A DNA stretch of 60,573 nucleotides from Actinomycetota bacterium (GTDB taxonomy: Bacteria > Actinomycetota > Humimicrobiia > Hakubellales > JAMDDV01), in NCBI GenBank assembly GCA_023488455.1, contig JAMDDV010000035.1, positions 1 to 60,573 of the forward strand. The letters run 5' to 3'. The notes beneath the pieces were generated by a model. The model had not been told where the DNA came from, ran no database searches, and worked only from the letters and a program-made list of their open reading frames with translations. The position numbers and the translations under genes were made by a program. Positions 26,337 through 36,539 of the stretch are shown here, in pieces (position 1 is the first letter of the stretch; each line of letters opens with the position of its first letter).

Positions 26337-26936
26337 CTACAGCGGAAAGGAGAACATCTCCTTTTCGTATTTTTCCTGTCTTCCTGGCAGACTTTTAGCG
26401 ATCATGGTAATGTACTCAGCAGCTGAGTCCACATCTATGTACTTCGTATTAATGACAAGGTCGTATGGAAACGGCCTTCTCCTGTTAACGGAATAGAAAA
26501 CGTTGATGTATTGCGAGCGGTTTTCATCGCTTGTCTTGACCATATTGGCTGCCTCATTGTATGGAGTTTTATAGGTATTCCTTATCCTCTCAATCCTCAG
26601 CTCGATTGGAGCGACTACTCTTATGTGCAGCGCGTTCTTAAAGTCCTGTGTTAATACCTCAGAACCCCGCCCCCTCATGACGACGTTATCCTCCTGTGCA
26701 ACCTGCCTGATGATCTTATTCATTGCACGAATATACTCATCCTGATATTGAGTTACAAGAAAGCCGGGTTTCTTCTCGTCAAGTGCCTCAAACTGCCTTG
26801 GCAGTACACCGTATTCCTTCGTCAGCTCCAGGAGTTCATCTTTGCCCACGCTCCTGTATCCGAGCAGCTCCGCAACCTTTACCGCAATATAATATCCGTT
26901 CGAACCCTTCTGTCTGGAAAGAGTAATTACAGCCAT
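26337..26936 (-). CDS. Cytidylate kinase-like family protein
   Basis: About 199 residues. ITLSRQKGSNGYYIAVKVAELLGYRSVGKDELL matches the cytidylate-kinase-like family, which has a modified P-loop (SRQxGS). Later ALHIRVVAPIELRIERIR and DLVINT follow the nucleoside kinase fold. The ATG at 26936 has GGAG 7 bases upstream; a TTG at 26948 overlaps that site and is rejected. It is followed by glmL and orr on the same strand. True substrate unknown; it is not the housekeeping Cmk. Confidence 0.85.
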   Translation of the reverse strand: MAVITLSRQKGSNGYYIAVKVAELLGYRSVGKDELLELTKEYGVLPRQFEALDEKKPGFLVTQYQDEYIRAMNKIIRQVAQEDNVVMRGRGSEVLTQDFKNALHIRVVAPIELRIERIRNTYKTPYNEAANMVKTSDENRSQYINVFYSVNRRRPFPYDLVINTKYIDVDSAAEYITMIAKSLPGRQEKYEKEMFSFPL

Positions 26937-27076
26937 TTTATTCTCCAATCCTGTTTTCTTAAATAATAATTTTGCTTTACCAAGTTATCAACCTTTTTAG
27001 CGATAATTCCTTTACACTTTAAAATCAGGCAAACTAAATATCATCCAAAATGGGAGATTTCGTGACATAGTTAATT

Positions 27077-29041
27077 TCAAATACTTTGCTCTTCGTACTG
27101 TTTTTTTAGTTGGCTCACGACATTCTCATCAGCAAGTGTGGTAGTATCACCAAGGATTTTCCCTTCCGCGATATCTTTTAGCAGTCTTCGCATAATCTTG
27201 CCGCTTCTGGTCTTTGGGAGCTCTGCAGTAAAAAATATTTTTTCGGGTTTTGCAATTGATCCAATCTTTTTAGAAACGTGCTCTATTAAATCGCGCTCAA
27301 TCTCCCTTGACGGAGTTACAGCTTCTTTTAACGTTACAAATGCAACTATTGCTTGACCCTTTATTTCATGACTGGCTCCGACAACAGCAGCTTCAGACAC
27401 TGCAGCATGGTCAACTAAAGCACTTTCAACCTCCATGGTGCCGATTCGATGTCCTGCTACATTGAGGACATCATCAACTCTGCCAAGGAATAGATAATAT
27501 CCGTTATCATCTCTCTTTGCACCGTCGCTTGGGAAATAGGCCTTTGTGTTCCATTTTTTCCAATACTGCTCAAAATAGCGTTCTGGATCACCATATATCC
27601 CACGAAGCATAGCCGGCCAGGGATAGGTAATGGCAATGTAGCCACCTCCGGACTTGATAGAATCGCCTTTTTCATCGTAGATATCCGTTCTAATTCCAGG
27701 AAATGGAAGACCAGCGTAACCAGGTCGCATCTGGTCAATCCCAGGAAGTGTAGTTACCATTATCATTCCAGTTTCGGTCTGCCACCAGGTATCTACTATT
27801 GGGCATCTTTTTTTACCAATATTTTCGTAATACCAGATCCATGCTTCTGGGTTAATGGGCTCACCTACAGTTCCAAGTAAGCGAAGAGATGAGAGATCCC
27901 TTCCCTCTAAATAAGAGGTTCCCCACTTCATAAATGACCTTATAGCTGTGGGCGCTGTATAAAAGATGGTGATACCGTTCTCTTCTATAATTTGCCAATA
28001 CCTATCTCGCTCAGGCCAATCTGGTGCTCCTTCATACATCATGATGGTCGCTCCAAGAGAAAGGGGGCCATATACTATGTAGCTGTGACCGGTTATCCAG
28101 CCAATATCAGCTGTACACCAGAATACATCCTCGTTTTTAATATCAAAGACCCATTTTGTCGTCGCATAAACCCCCGCCAGGTAACCGCCTGTAGTGTGAA
28201 CTATTCCCTTTGGTTTACCGGTTGTACCGGAAGTATAAAGCGTAAAAAGCATGTCCTCGGAATCCATCTGTTCTGGTTCACAATATGGAGCAGCATCCTG
28301 CATGAGCCGGTGCCACCAGTGATCACGACCCTCTTTTATTCTCAGAGGAAAATTTCCTCTTTGGGCAATGACAACATGTTCAATGGATGGAGTTTCCCTC
28401 AATGCGTAGTCAGCATCATGCTTGAGTGGGATAAGACCCCCTCTCCTGTAACCTCCATCAGCAGTTATAAGAATTTTTGCATTGGCATCATTGATTCTAT
28501 CACTTAAGGATTCTGCACTAAATCCGCCAAAAACTACCGTATGAATTGCCCCTATTCTGGCACACGCGAGCATCGCGATGACAAGTTCTGGGATCATGGG
28601 CATGTAGATGGCAACTCGATCCCCTCTCTTTGCTCCCAGGGACTTTAACACATTTGCAAATTTATTGACTTCTTTGTATAAATTCCAATAGGTTAGAACC
28701 CGTTTATCACCAGGTTCTCCTTCCCAGATGATAGCAGCTTTATTCCTAAGACCATTTTTTATGTGCCTGTCGATGCAGTTATAACTGGCGTTTAATTTTC
28801 CACCGACAAACCATTGAGCAAAAGGAGGTGCCCATTCAAGCACTTTATCCCAATTCTTAAACCAACTAAGTTCCGAAGCAATATTTTCCCAGAACCCCAA
28901 TAAATCGTTATCTGACTTTTCCCTAATTCTTTCATCCTTTACATTAGCATTCTCTTTGAAGTTTTCCGGAGGATAGAATATTCGATCCTCGATAAGTAAA
29001 TCCGAGATAGTGCTATTATCAGCAACCTCTTTTTTCCCCAT
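27077..29041 (-). CDS. acs: Acetyl-CoA synthetase (AMP-forming)
   Basis: 654 residues, full length. [22 protein letters not shown] is the P-loop region, [12 protein letters not shown] the acyl-adenylate motif and [14 protein letters not shown] the hinge. Lys615 in RSGKIMRR is the conserved catalytic lysine that acetylation normally controls. It activates acetate with ATP and CoA in the cytoplasm for assimilation. AGAGGTT lies upstream of the ATG. It is a single gene divergent from the DUF3179 lipoprotein gene. A propionate preference cannot be excluded by eye. Confidence 0.96.
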   Translation of the reverse strand: MGKKEVADNSTISDLLIEDRIFYPPENFKENANVKDERIREKSDNDLLGFWENIASELSWFKNWDKVLEWAPPFAQWFVGGKLNASYNCIDRHIKNGLRNKAAIIWEGEPGDKRVLTYWNLYKEVNKFANVLKSLGAKRGDRVAIYMPMIPELVIAMLACARIGAIHTVVFGGFSAESLSDRINDANAKILITADGGYRRGGLIPLKHDADYALRETPSIEHVVIAQRGNFPLRIKEGRDHWWHRLMQDAAPYCEPEQMDSEDMLFTLYTSGTTGKPKGIVHTTGGYLAGVYATTKWVFDIKNEDVFWCTADIGWITGHSYIVYGPLSLGATIMMYEGAPDWPERDRYWQIIEENGITIFYTAPTAIRSFMKWGTSYLEGRDLSSLRLLGTVGEPINPEAWIWYYENIGKKRCPIVDTWWQTETGMIMVTTLPGIDQMRPGYAGLPFPGIRTDIYDEKGDSIKSGGGYIAITYPWPAMLRGIYGDPERYFEQYWKKWNTKAYFPSDGAKRDDNGYYLFLGRVDDVLNVAGHRIGTMEVESALVDHAAVSEAAVVGASHEIKGQAIVAFVTLKEAVTPSREIERDLIEHVSKKIGSIAKPEKIFFTAELPKTRSGKIMRRLLKDIAEGKILGDTTTLADENVVSQLKKQYEEQSI

Positions 29042-29297
29042 ATCTAACCTCTTTTAAATATTAACGATGTTACAATACATATTACAAAGATTCAGGAATA
29101 AACTCTTTCAAAATATTTTGAGATTATAACATAATTTACTTAAAGCAAAGGGGCTAAGATTTCTTGCACAGTATTCGCAATAAACAGATAATTTCAGATA
29201 TATCACCGGTTGCGCGCCAATATTTTTGGGAATGATATTATCCGAGATTAGACTTAATATTAAAAAAAGAAAAAAGTATCTGATTAGAAAAGGTTAA
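29042..29297. other. Intergenic region between acs and the DUF3179 gene
   Basis: 256 bases, AT-rich, holding the divergent upstream regions of acs and the DUF3179 gene. I found no convincing promoter pair, inverted repeat, RNA gene or riboswitch. Confidence 0.5.
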
Positions 29298-30524
29298 ATG
29301 TTTTTCAAAATAATTAAACCGCTGATAATTTCAGTTACGCTTGCAGCCGTTGTCCTCAGCGTGAACGCATGTTCAGAATTAAGGAGCATCATTGAAGAGC
29401 CTCAGGAAATCGGGTCAGTTGAAACATCGACATCTCAAACCGATACTGCTACAGAAAGCTCAGATGCTGAAAATTTGATCTTGTTCGACGACTGGAAGAC
29501 CAACTGGCTTGAAAAAAGCATTGACCTGACGGAGTTAACAACCACCGGCTCTGCCCGTGACGGCATCATGCCTCTTGATGACCCAGTATCTGAACCAGTT
29601 GCCACTGCTAACACCTGGATCATGGATAAGGAACCTATAATAACCCTGGTCATGGGAGATATAGCAAAGGCATATCCGCTGAAAATAATGATAAGGCATG
29701 AAGTCGTAAATGACATGATAAAGGGCACCCCTGTTGCAGTTACATTCTGTCCGCTCACCAGCTCAACAGCCGTATTCAATAGAGAGGTCAATGAACAGAC
29801 TCTTGATTTCGGAACATCTGGTCTTGTGCGAAATAGCAATTTCCTTATGTGGGACAGGCAAACGGAAACACTATGGCAACAGCTAACCGGAAGGGCAATT
29901 GTCGGCGACTTAAGCGGTGCTCAATTAAACAGGATACCTGCATTGGTAACGTCCTGGAAGGACTTCAAAGAGAGCTACCCGGATGGAATTGTCCTCTCAA
30001 ATAACAACAGCCCATCAACCGATTATAACCAGACCCCTTACATTGCATATGACGATAAGAATAGCTTTCCTTTCCTGTTTCATGGATCCCTTGACGACAG
30101 ATTTCCTGCAATGGAGAGGATAGTTGGAATACAGTCGGATGGCGAAAGCATAGCCTTCCCCTTCTCCATCCTGAGCAAAGTTGGGGTGATAAATTACACA
30201 TTTGCAGGGAAAGATATAACTGTTCTATTCTCGCCATCGACGATATCTGTCCTGGATAGCAAAAACATTGGCGAATCAAAGGATGTCGGAACAGCCGCTG
30301 TCTTTTATAGAACGGTTGATGAGAAGACCCTCAATTTTAAAGGATCAAAAGAAGACATAATTGATGCCGAGACCGGATCGACCTGGAGTATGACTGGGGT
30401 TGCTACCTCTGGTCCGCTGCAGGGCGCACAGCTGCAGACCGTCGAGCACAGCATCTACTTCTGGTTTGCATGGGCAGCATTTTACCCGGAAACCCTTATT
30501 TACGAGGTTCCAGAAGAGAAATGA
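29298..30524 (+). CDS. DUF3179-domain lipoprotein
   Basis: 408 residues. A lipoprotein signal ends at VNAC (Cys25), followed by a Ser/Thr/Glu-rich linker and a long DUF3179 domain. Recognisable family segments are YPLKIMIRHEVVNDMIKGTPVAVTFCPL, LDFGTSGLVRNSNFLMWDRQT and LWQQLTGRAIVGDL. DUF3179 proteins are exported and of unknown function. AGAAAAGG lies upstream of the ATG. It stands alone, convergent with the zinc-ribbon gene at 30529. Confidence 0.9.
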   Translation: MFFKIIKPLIISVTLAAVVLSVNACSELRSIIEEPQEIGSVETSTSQTDTATESSDAENLILFDDWKTNWLEKSIDLTELTTTGSARDGIMPLDDPVSEPVATANTWIMDKEPIITLVMGDIAKAYPLKIMIRHEVVNDMIKGTPVAVTFCPLTSSTAVFNREVNEQTLDFGTSGLVRNSNFLMWDRQTETLWQQLTGRAIVGDLSGAQLNRIPALVTSWKDFKESYPDGIVLSNNNSPSTDYNQTPYIAYDDKNSFPFLFHGSLDDRFPAMERIVGIQSDGESIAFPFSILSKVGVINYTFAGKDITVLFSPSTISVLDSKNIGESKDVGTAAVFYRTVDEKTLNFKGSKEDIIDAETGSTWSMTGVATSGPLQGAQLQTVEHSIYFWFAWAAFYPETLIYEVPEEK

Positions 30525-30528
30525 TAAA

Positions 30529-30978
30529 TCAAAAGGACAAGAGAGCGAAGAGACCCCTAATCAGGTCGCTTTTAAACAGATAATACCCGCCAAAAGCACA
30601 AAGTGCCACTATCGCAATCCCGACTACAACAATTAGTACTATTATGAATGTCTTCAAACAGGAATTGCTCCCCTGCGGTGTTTTTGGTGTGCTTACATCA
30701 GCCGGAACCGATGACGTTTCCTCAGACGATGATCCTGCCTGTGGCTGAATCTGAACAACAGGCTCAGGCTGAGGAATAACCGCTGCCCCAGCCTCAGGCA
30801 AAGGTATCTCCTCCGTCTTCTCTTCAGCTGGCATAGCTACGAGCAACCCCTGCTCCGTGGACTTTTCGGCGGCAACAAATCCTTCGGGGAATGAGGTTAC
30901 TCTTTCACCACACCTGTGACAGTAATTTGAACTTTTGATTAGCTGGGTATTACACCTTGGACATCTCTTTTTCATCAT
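30529..30978 (-). CDS. Zinc-ribbon membrane-anchored small protein
   Basis: 149 residues. An N-terminal zinc ribbon (CPRC...CHRC, residues about 5-23) is joined by a Pro/Glu/Ala-rich linker to one C-terminal membrane helix (TFIIVLIVVVGIAIVALCAF). It overlaps the preceding EF-Tu-domain-like gene by 29 bases, indicating coupled translation. Function unknown; such proteins may sense or organise at the membrane. Confidence 0.8.
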   Translation of the reverse strand: MMKKRCPRCNTQLIKSSNYCHRCGERVTSFPEGFVAAEKSTEQGLLVAMPAEEKTEEIPLPEAGAAVIPQPEPVVQIQPQAGSSSEETSSVPADVSTPKTPQGSNSCLKTFIIVLIVVVGIAIVALCAFGGYYLFKSDLIRGLFALLSF

Positions 30979-31225
30979 CCGTGACTTTTAAGACCAGGTC
31001 GCCCTCTTTTGCGCGCTCATTTACCTTTATGCCGACCATATCACCTGCTTTAGCACTGGAAACGGGCTTGTGCTCAATTTGCACCGATTCAACAGTCTGA
31101 ATAAAATCGGTTGCGCGTCCTTTAACCCTTATCTTATCACCCACTGAAAGTGTATTCTTTAACTCAAGCGTTATAACCCCAATCTTGGAATAGTAATCGT
31201 CGACCTTACCAATCTCCTTCTCCAT
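30950..31225 (-). CDS. Small protein resembling translation-factor domain 2 (beta barrel)
   Basis: About 91 residues. EIGKVDDYYSKIGVITLELKNTLSVGDKIRVKGRATDFIQTVESVQIEHKPV follows the beta-barrel of EF-Tu/IF2 domain II, and GDMVGIKVNERAKEGDLV completes it. No GTPase domain is present. The ATG at 31225 follows GGAGGGGGTGAAG, so it is chosen over the ATG at 31246. It overlaps the zinc-ribbon gene. Stand-alone versions are common in bacteria and archaea, sometimes labelled translation elongation factor-like; their role is unknown. Confidence 0.82.
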   Translation of the reverse strand: MEKEIGKVDDYYSKIGVITLELKNTLSVGDKIRVKGRATDFIQTVESVQIEHKPVSSAKAGDMVGIKVNERAKEGDLVLKVTDDEKEMSKV

Positions 31226-31356
31226 CTTCACCCCCTCCAATCTCATAATTAATAAATTTTATTAAAATAATAAAGGAATAGATATGAAATAATCAAAATA
31301 TTAAACTAAAATTCATCAAAGTGATCTAACATTGTCAACACATAACGATAACAAAA

Positions 31357-32232
31357 ATGCGAATAATATCCGCTTCCAGGCGAACTGATATACCGGCCTT
31401 CTATCACGAATGGATAACAAACCGAATAAAGGACGGCTACTGCCTATGGAAAAATCCGTTCGGTGGACAGATTTATCGCGTTCCGTTGACAATTGATGAG
31501 GTTATATTATTCGTATTCTGGTCAAGGGATTATGGCAACTTCATAACGTCAATGCAGGAGCTATTCGAAAAAGGTTATGAATTTTATGGCCATTTCACCA
31601 TCAATTCTTATCCAAAGTCGCTCGATCCCTATGTTCCTTCAACCGAAGTCGCCATGGAACAGTTCTCAAAACTTGCAAAGCTGTTCGGTGCGCACAAATT
31701 TCACTGGAGATATGATCCTATCATCCTTACCACCAAAACCGACAAGAAATTTCATTTTAGAAACTTTGAAAATCTCTGCAAGAAGTTGAAGGGCAAAACC
31801 CGACGATGCTACTTTTCGTTTACCACTTTTTATAAAAAAACCAACCAGAACCTGGCAAGAGCTGCAAGTAAATATAACTTCCTGTACTGGGAGCCAGACC
31901 TCGAAGAAAAAACTGACATTTCAAGATCACTTGCACAAATCGCTGAGAGCTATGGAGTTGAAATGTACAACTGCTGCGATGAATCCCTGACCGGCAAAGG
32001 TATACTCAAAGCACAGTGCGTAAACATCAACAGCTATGAATTCAGAAATAAAAAAGGTCCGCTCAATAAGAAGCACAAGCCCACGCGAGAAGGTTGCGGC
32101 TGCATCGAATCAACCGATATCGGGACATATGATACGTGTCCACACGGCTGCGCTTACTGTTACTCAAATACTTCAGTGGAGAAAGCACTTAAAAAACTTG
32201 GAGCACATCAAAGTAAATCACTCATCCTTTAG
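31357..32232 (+). CDS. DUF1848-family protein with C-terminal CX3CX2C cluster
   Basis: 291 residues. The start IISASRRTDIPAFYHEW and WKNPFGGQIYRVPL are diagnostic of DUF1848. At the C-terminus Cys247, Cys249, Cys261, Cys265 and Cys268 form CGC...CPHGCAYC. The last three have the CX3CX2C spacing used by radical-SAM enzymes for a 4Fe-4S cluster, but at the wrong end of the protein. An iron-sulfur or metal site is likely; the function is unknown. The PHP gene follows after 5 bases, probably in the same transcript. Confidence 0.88.
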   Translation: MRIISASRRTDIPAFYHEWITNRIKDGYCLWKNPFGGQIYRVPLTIDEVILFVFWSRDYGNFITSMQELFEKGYEFYGHFTINSYPKSLDPYVPSTEVAMEQFSKLAKLFGAHKFHWRYDPIILTTKTDKKFHFRNFENLCKKLKGKTRRCYFSFTTFYKKTNQNLARAASKYNFLYWEPDLEEKTDISRSLAQIAESYGVEMYNCCDESLTGKGILKAQCVNINSYEFRNKKGPLNKKHKPTREGCGCIESTDIGTYDTCPHGCAYCYSNTSVEKALKKLGAHQSKSLIL

Positions 32233-32237
32233 TCAAG

Positions 32238-33305
32238 ATGGATAAAAAGGATAAATCCAGCTACATACATCATTACAAAGGCTCATTTCATCTTCATTCC
32301 AACTACTCGGACGGGACCGGTACGTTTAAAGAGATCGCAATGTCAGCAAAGAAGGCTGGTTTAGACTTTTTAATCGTTACCGACCATGGAACTCTCCAAC
32401 CCCTGAGAGACGGTTTGAGTGGATACCTCGACGATATCCTAGTCCTTGTAGGTTATGAAATAGGCGATGAAGGAGATAAAAACCACCTGATCGCGCTCGA
32501 CTTGAAAAAAGAGGTTACCAGAAATATCCCCCCACTGGAATACGTTAAGGAGGTAAGCGAAAATGGTGGGATTGGAATAATCGCCCACCCGTATGACAGT
32601 GGTACAAATTTCCCACAATTTAAATCGCATGAATGGAACCAATGGAATGCACAGGAGTTTGACGGGATCGAAATCTGGAATTACATGGCACAATGGCTAA
32701 GTGGACTCTCACAAGCAAATAAGCTGTTTAGATTCTTATTCCCAGATATAAGAGTAAACAGACCATCAGATAAAACAACATTGTTATGGGATGAATTAAA
32801 CCGAAAAAGAAAGGTTTTTGGAATATTTGCTACCGATAATCATGGATTCCCAGCCAGATTCATGAAAAAAGAGATAAAAATATTCCCATATACCAATCTG
32901 TTCAACACATTAAGAGTTCATATCCTGCTAAATGAACCGTTATCACAGGATAGTGCTATCGCACAAAAACAGGTTATCGAGGCGATCAGAGAACACAGGT
33001 TTTACAACTCTGATTTCAGACATGGCGACGCAAATGGATTCGAGTTCTACCTTGCATGTCCAGAATCGAATAGCCCAAGATATCTCCCCTCTGGAAGCAG
33101 GGCAAACTTCTCAAATGACTACTTCATCGAAGCCAGAGCCCCCAAAAAAGCAGCGATATGCGTACTTAAAAACGGTAAGATCTACAAAAAATACCGTCAT
33201 TCCAAAAATATCATCTTTAAAGTAGGCTCACCAGGAAACTATCGTATTGAATGTCGCAGACATGGACACATCTGGATAATGTCAAACAACATATATATTA
33301 AATAA
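32238..33305 (+). CDS. PHP-domain metal-dependent phosphoesterase-like protein
   Basis: 355 residues. [20 protein letters not shown] gives the PHP HxH motif, ITDHGT-like VTDHGTLQP the second and GIIAHPYD the third metal site; FATDNHGFP follows. PHP enzymes hydrolyse phosphoester bonds of nucleotides, sugars or DNA with three metals. The C-terminal 90 residues ([24 protein letters not shown]) look like a separate beta-rich domain. It is co-directional with the DUF1848 gene, 5 bases away. Substrate unknown. Confidence 0.85.
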   Translation: MDKKDKSSYIHHYKGSFHLHSNYSDGTGTFKEIAMSAKKAGLDFLIVTDHGTLQPLRDGLSGYLDDILVLVGYEIGDEGDKNHLIALDLKKEVTRNIPPLEYVKEVSENGGIGIIAHPYDSGTNFPQFKSHEWNQWNAQEFDGIEIWNYMAQWLSGLSQANKLFRFLFPDIRVNRPSDKTTLLWDELNRKRKVFGIFATDNHGFPARFMKKEIKIFPYTNLFNTLRVHILLNEPLSQDSAIAQKQVIEAIREHRFYNSDFRHGDANGFEFYLACPESNSPRYLPSGSRANFSNDYFIEARAPKKAAICVLKNGKIYKKYRHSKNIIFKVGSPGNYRIECRRHGHIWIMSNNIYIK

Positions 33306-33381
33306 TTTCCCTAATTATCTGCAAGTTTTAAAAAAATCCGACATAAATCCTGTAAAATATTGGCAAAAAAGGAGCCCGGTT

Positions 33382-35379
33382 TTGAGCAAGAAATTAGACC
33401 AACTTTGCATCAACACGATAAAACTTTTAGCAGCAGAAGCTGTGCAGAAAGCGAACTCAGGACATCCTGGAATGCCCATGGGGGCAGCAACTATGGCTTA
33501 TGTGCTGTGGACAAAATTTTTAAAGCACAATCCCAAAAATCCCTCCTGGCTGAACAGAGATCGGTTCATACTCTCAGCCGGCCACGGATCAATGCTCTTA
33601 TATTCCATGCTTCACCTTACAGGATATGATGTCTCCCTCGACGAAATAAAGAGCTTCCGCCAATGGGGAAGCATCACTCCAGGACATCCGGAGTACGGCT
33701 TGACTCCAGGTGTTGAAACCACCACAGGGCCGCTTGGTCAGGGTTTCGCAAACGGTGTTGGCATGGCAATTGTACAGAAGTTCCTCGCACAAAAATTTAA
33801 CAGATCTAAATTCAAGATAATTGATCACTTCATCTACGCAATTGCTGGAGATGGCGACATGATGGAGGGCATCTCACATGAAGCTGCCTCGCTCGCCGGT
33901 CACCTTCACCTGGGAAACATCATCTACCTGTACGACGATAACAAGATATCAATTGAAGGAAGCACTGAACTTGCTTTTACTGAAAGCGTCGATAAGAGGT
34001 TCAAAGCATATGGATGGCACGTCCAGCGAATAAACGGCGACGATATCGAGGAGATAGAAAATGCAATAAGGATCGCACAGAAAAATGAATTCAGGCCTTC
34101 ACTGATAATCACACGTACACATATCGCAAATGGCAGTCCTAATAAACACGATAGCGCAGAGGCGCACGGAGCACCTCTTGGCGAAGACGAGATCAAGCTT
34201 ATTAAAAGAGCATTTGATTGGCCTGCTGAGCCTTCCTTCTACATCCCCCCGCAAGTGCTTGAGCATTTCCGAAAAGCGGTTGAGATCGGAATGAATACTG
34301 AAGATGAATGGAACTTGTTCTTTGAAAGATACAAAAATAAATTTCCTGAACTTGCCAAAGAATTTGAAGACTTCTTCTTAAGAAGATTGCCAGAGGGATG
34401 GAAGGACGCACTCCCGAGCTTCAGCCCACAGGACAAACCGACAGCGACGCGGGCAGCCTCGGGAAAGACTCTAAATGCCCTTGCCGAAAAAGTGAAGAAC
34501 CTCATTGGTGGTTCCGCAGATCTTGCGCCATCGAATAACACGTATATTAAATCGGAAAAAGATTTTCAATTTCAAAATTACGGCTCCCGTAACATACACT
34601 TCGGCGTCAGGGAACACGTGATGGGTTCAATATTAAACGGCATGGCTGTCTATGGCAGCGTAATACCCTATGGCGGCACCTTTCTTGTGTTCTCCGATTA
34701 CATGCGGCCTGCAATCAGGCTTGCCGCACTGATGGAGCTACCTGTCATTTTCATATTTACTCATGACAGCATAGGAGTTGGAGAGGATGGCCCAACTCAC
34801 CAGCCGGTCGAACACCTAGCCGCGCTCAGAGCAATCCCCGGACTTACGGTGATAAGGCCAGCAGATGCAACAGAAACGGTAGAAGCCTGGAGGTTAGCCA
34901 TCGAAAATAAGAAGGGGCCGATTGCACTTGTATTAACCAGGCAGAACCTGCCAATTCTGGATCGAAGCTCATTTGCACCAGCAAGCATGTTAGAAAAAGG
35001 GGCTTACGTTCTCTGGCAACCTGAGAAGAAAACACCCGATATCCTGCTAATAGCAACAGGGTCTGAGGTACACTTATGCCTTGAGGCAGGGAAAACCCTC
35101 CAGGAGAGAGGGATTAACGCACGAATTATCAGCATGCCAGCCCGGAATCTTTTTGAATCGCAGCCAGATGAATACAGGGAATCAGTGCTACCCTTACAGG
35201 TGAAAAAGAGAATAGTTGTGGAGGCAGGCTGTAGCTTTGGCTGGTACAAATACTCTGGCGATGATGGAATCATAATCTCAATCGACAGGTTTGGCGCTTC
35301 TGCTCCGGCAGGAATTCTGTTCGAAAATTTCGGATTTACGGTGCAGAATATTGTCGAAAAGGCACTATCATTATTCTAA
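33382..35379 (+). CDS. tkt: Transketolase
   Basis: 665 residues, full length in one chain. [13 protein letters not shown] and the TPP motif [18 protein letters not shown]...DDNKISI lie in the N-terminal half, [10 protein letters not shown] and [15 protein letters not shown] in the central domain. It moves two-carbon units between sugar phosphates in the pentose phosphate pathway. The start is TTG at 33382 with AAAAAAGGAG 7 bases upstream. The membrane-protein gene follows after 21 bases. In this window it may take up pentose or other sugar phosphates made by the catabolic clusters. Confidence 0.97.
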   Translation: MSKKLDQLCINTIKLLAAEAVQKANSGHPGMPMGAATMAYVLWTKFLKHNPKNPSWLNRDRFILSAGHGSMLLYSMLHLTGYDVSLDEIKSFRQWGSITPGHPEYGLTPGVETTTGPLGQGFANGVGMAIVQKFLAQKFNRSKFKIIDHFIYAIAGDGDMMEGISHEAASLAGHLHLGNIIYLYDDNKISIEGSTELAFTESVDKRFKAYGWHVQRINGDDIEEIENAIRIAQKNEFRPSLIITRTHIANGSPNKHDSAEAHGAPLGEDEIKLIKRAFDWPAEPSFYIPPQVLEHFRKAVEIGMNTEDEWNLFFERYKNKFPELAKEFEDFFLRRLPEGWKDALPSFSPQDKPTATRAASGKTLNALAEKVKNLIGGSADLAPSNNTYIKSEKDFQFQNYGSRNIHFGVREHVMGSILNGMAVYGSVIPYGGTFLVFSDYMRPAIRLAALMELPVIFIFTHDSIGVGEDGPTHQPVEHLAALRAIPGLTVIRPADATETVEAWRLAIENKKGPIALVLTRQNLPILDRSSFAPASMLEKGAYVLWQPEKKTPDILLIATGSEVHLCLEAGKTLQERGINARIISMPARNLFESQPDEYRESVLPLQVKKRIVVEAGCSFGWYKYSGDDGIIISIDRFGASAPAGILFENFGFTVQNIVEKALSLF

Positions 35380-35400
35380 AAATCTTAAATCGAGGTGAAC

Positions 35401-35868
35401 ATGGCAAAAAGAGGAGCATGGCTTACAATAGGCGATCGCATTGGTAACATAATTGGCGCAGTCCTTAGCGCCCTGATAATCTACTTCTTTTTCCTGCATG
35501 AATCAAGAGAAACGGGATTTTTTACCGCAGCTTTTCAGGGAAATATAAGAAACTATTTTTTTGCAATGTTGTGGGTTGGAGTCGGCGTTTCGCTGTTCAC
35601 AGCTGTAATAGGTCACAGGAACACAAGTCGATTTCTGCAGGCAGGAAGCGCTTTCTTCTCAGCGTGGGTTTTGTGGCAACTTTATAAAATATTTCCGTTT
35701 GATTTCAGCCATCTCACCGACTTCATGTGGAGCTGGGCGAAAATAGTATTCATCTGGATAAACAACCCGATAGCAAGGATAATAATCCTGGTTGCGCTGA
35801 TAATTTCTGCTATCTCGGCAATCGCAACCTTCATAGTTTTCCTGGTACATCTTTTCAGAAAGGAATAA
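35401..35868 (+). CDS. Small polytopic membrane protein, unknown function
   Basis: About 155 residues with four predicted membrane segments (near 18-38, 50-70, 85-105 and 125-150), ending in a short basic tail (HLFRKE). GAGGTG at 35391-35396 decides the ATG at 35401 over an upstream GTG at 35395. It sits between transketolase and a TIM-barrel protein with 2 to 21 base gaps, so one transcript is likely. No family recognised. Confidence 0.75.
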   Translation: MAKRGAWLTIGDRIGNIIGAVLSALIIYFFFLHESRETGFFTAAFQGNIRNYFFAMLWVGVGVSLFTAVIGHRNTSRFLQAGSAFFSAWVLWQLYKIFPFDFSHLTDFMWSWAKIVFIWINNPIARIIILVALIISAISAIATFIVFLVHLFRKE

Positions 35869-35870
35869 CG

Positions 35871-36539
35871 ATGGAACCTAAACTGATCATCATGCTCACC
35901 CATAACGATGTGACAGTGAACAATGCAATCAAGCTTTTTGATGAGCACAAAGACTTGCCAGTGGATTTCTGGGGCTTTAAGGACATAGGACTACCTGTAG
36001 ATAAGATGAAGCAGCTCGTTGAGAACATGAAAAAAGCCAGCAAGACAACCTTCCTTGAGGTCGTACGCTACAGCGAGGCAGAAGGCATTGAGTCAGCAAA
36101 GCTGGCGATACAGTGCGGTTTCGATTACCTCATGGGGACGATCTATTACGATTCAATCCTGGAACTGATAAATAGATCAAACACGAAATATTTCCCATTC
36201 TGCGGAAAAATCTACGACCACCCAAGCATTCTCGACGGCACGATCAAGGAGATAGTAGCTGATGCAAAAAGGATTGAAGCCCGCGGTGTACACGGCTTTG
36301 ACCTCCTTGCCTATAGGTACACGGGAGACCCGGTAGCGTTGATAAAAGAGGTCATAACAAACGTTAAAGTTCCCATCGTATCGGCAGGAAGCATAAATAG
36401 TTTCAAGCGGCTTCAGGAGACAATGGACGTCAAGGCATGGGCATTTACAATCGGCGGTGCATTCTTTGAAAAGAAGTTCGTTCCTGATGGCAGCTACCGC
36501 GACAACATCATGGCCGTATACGAGGTAATAAAAGAGTAA
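35871..36539 (+). CDS. TIM-barrel protein of unknown specificity
   Basis: 222 residues, starting at ATG 35871 two bases after the previous stop. IIMLTHNDVTVNNAIKLF, FWGFKDIGLP, CGFDYLMGTIYYDS, GFDLLAYRYTGDP and PIVSAGSINSFKRL...WAFTIGGAFFEKKF give the alternating pattern of a phosphate-binding TIM barrel like HisA/HisF or GlpP. Relatives in anaerobes carry uncertain database labels such as 4-hydroxythreonine-phosphate dehydrogenase, which this fold does not support. The link to transketolase suggests a sugar-phosphate role. Its last 32 bases overlap the cbiB gene on the other strand. Confidence 0.75.
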   Translation: MEPKLIIMLTHNDVTVNNAIKLFDEHKDLPVDFWGFKDIGLPVDKMKQLVENMKKASKTTFLEVVRYSEAEGIESAKLAIQCGFDYLMGTIYYDSILELINRSNTKYFPFCGKIYDHPSILDGTIKEIVADAKRIEARGVHGFDLLAYRYTGDPVALIKEVITNVKVPIVSAGSINSFKRLQETMDVKAWAFTIGGAFFEKKFVPDGSYRDNIMAVYEVIKE

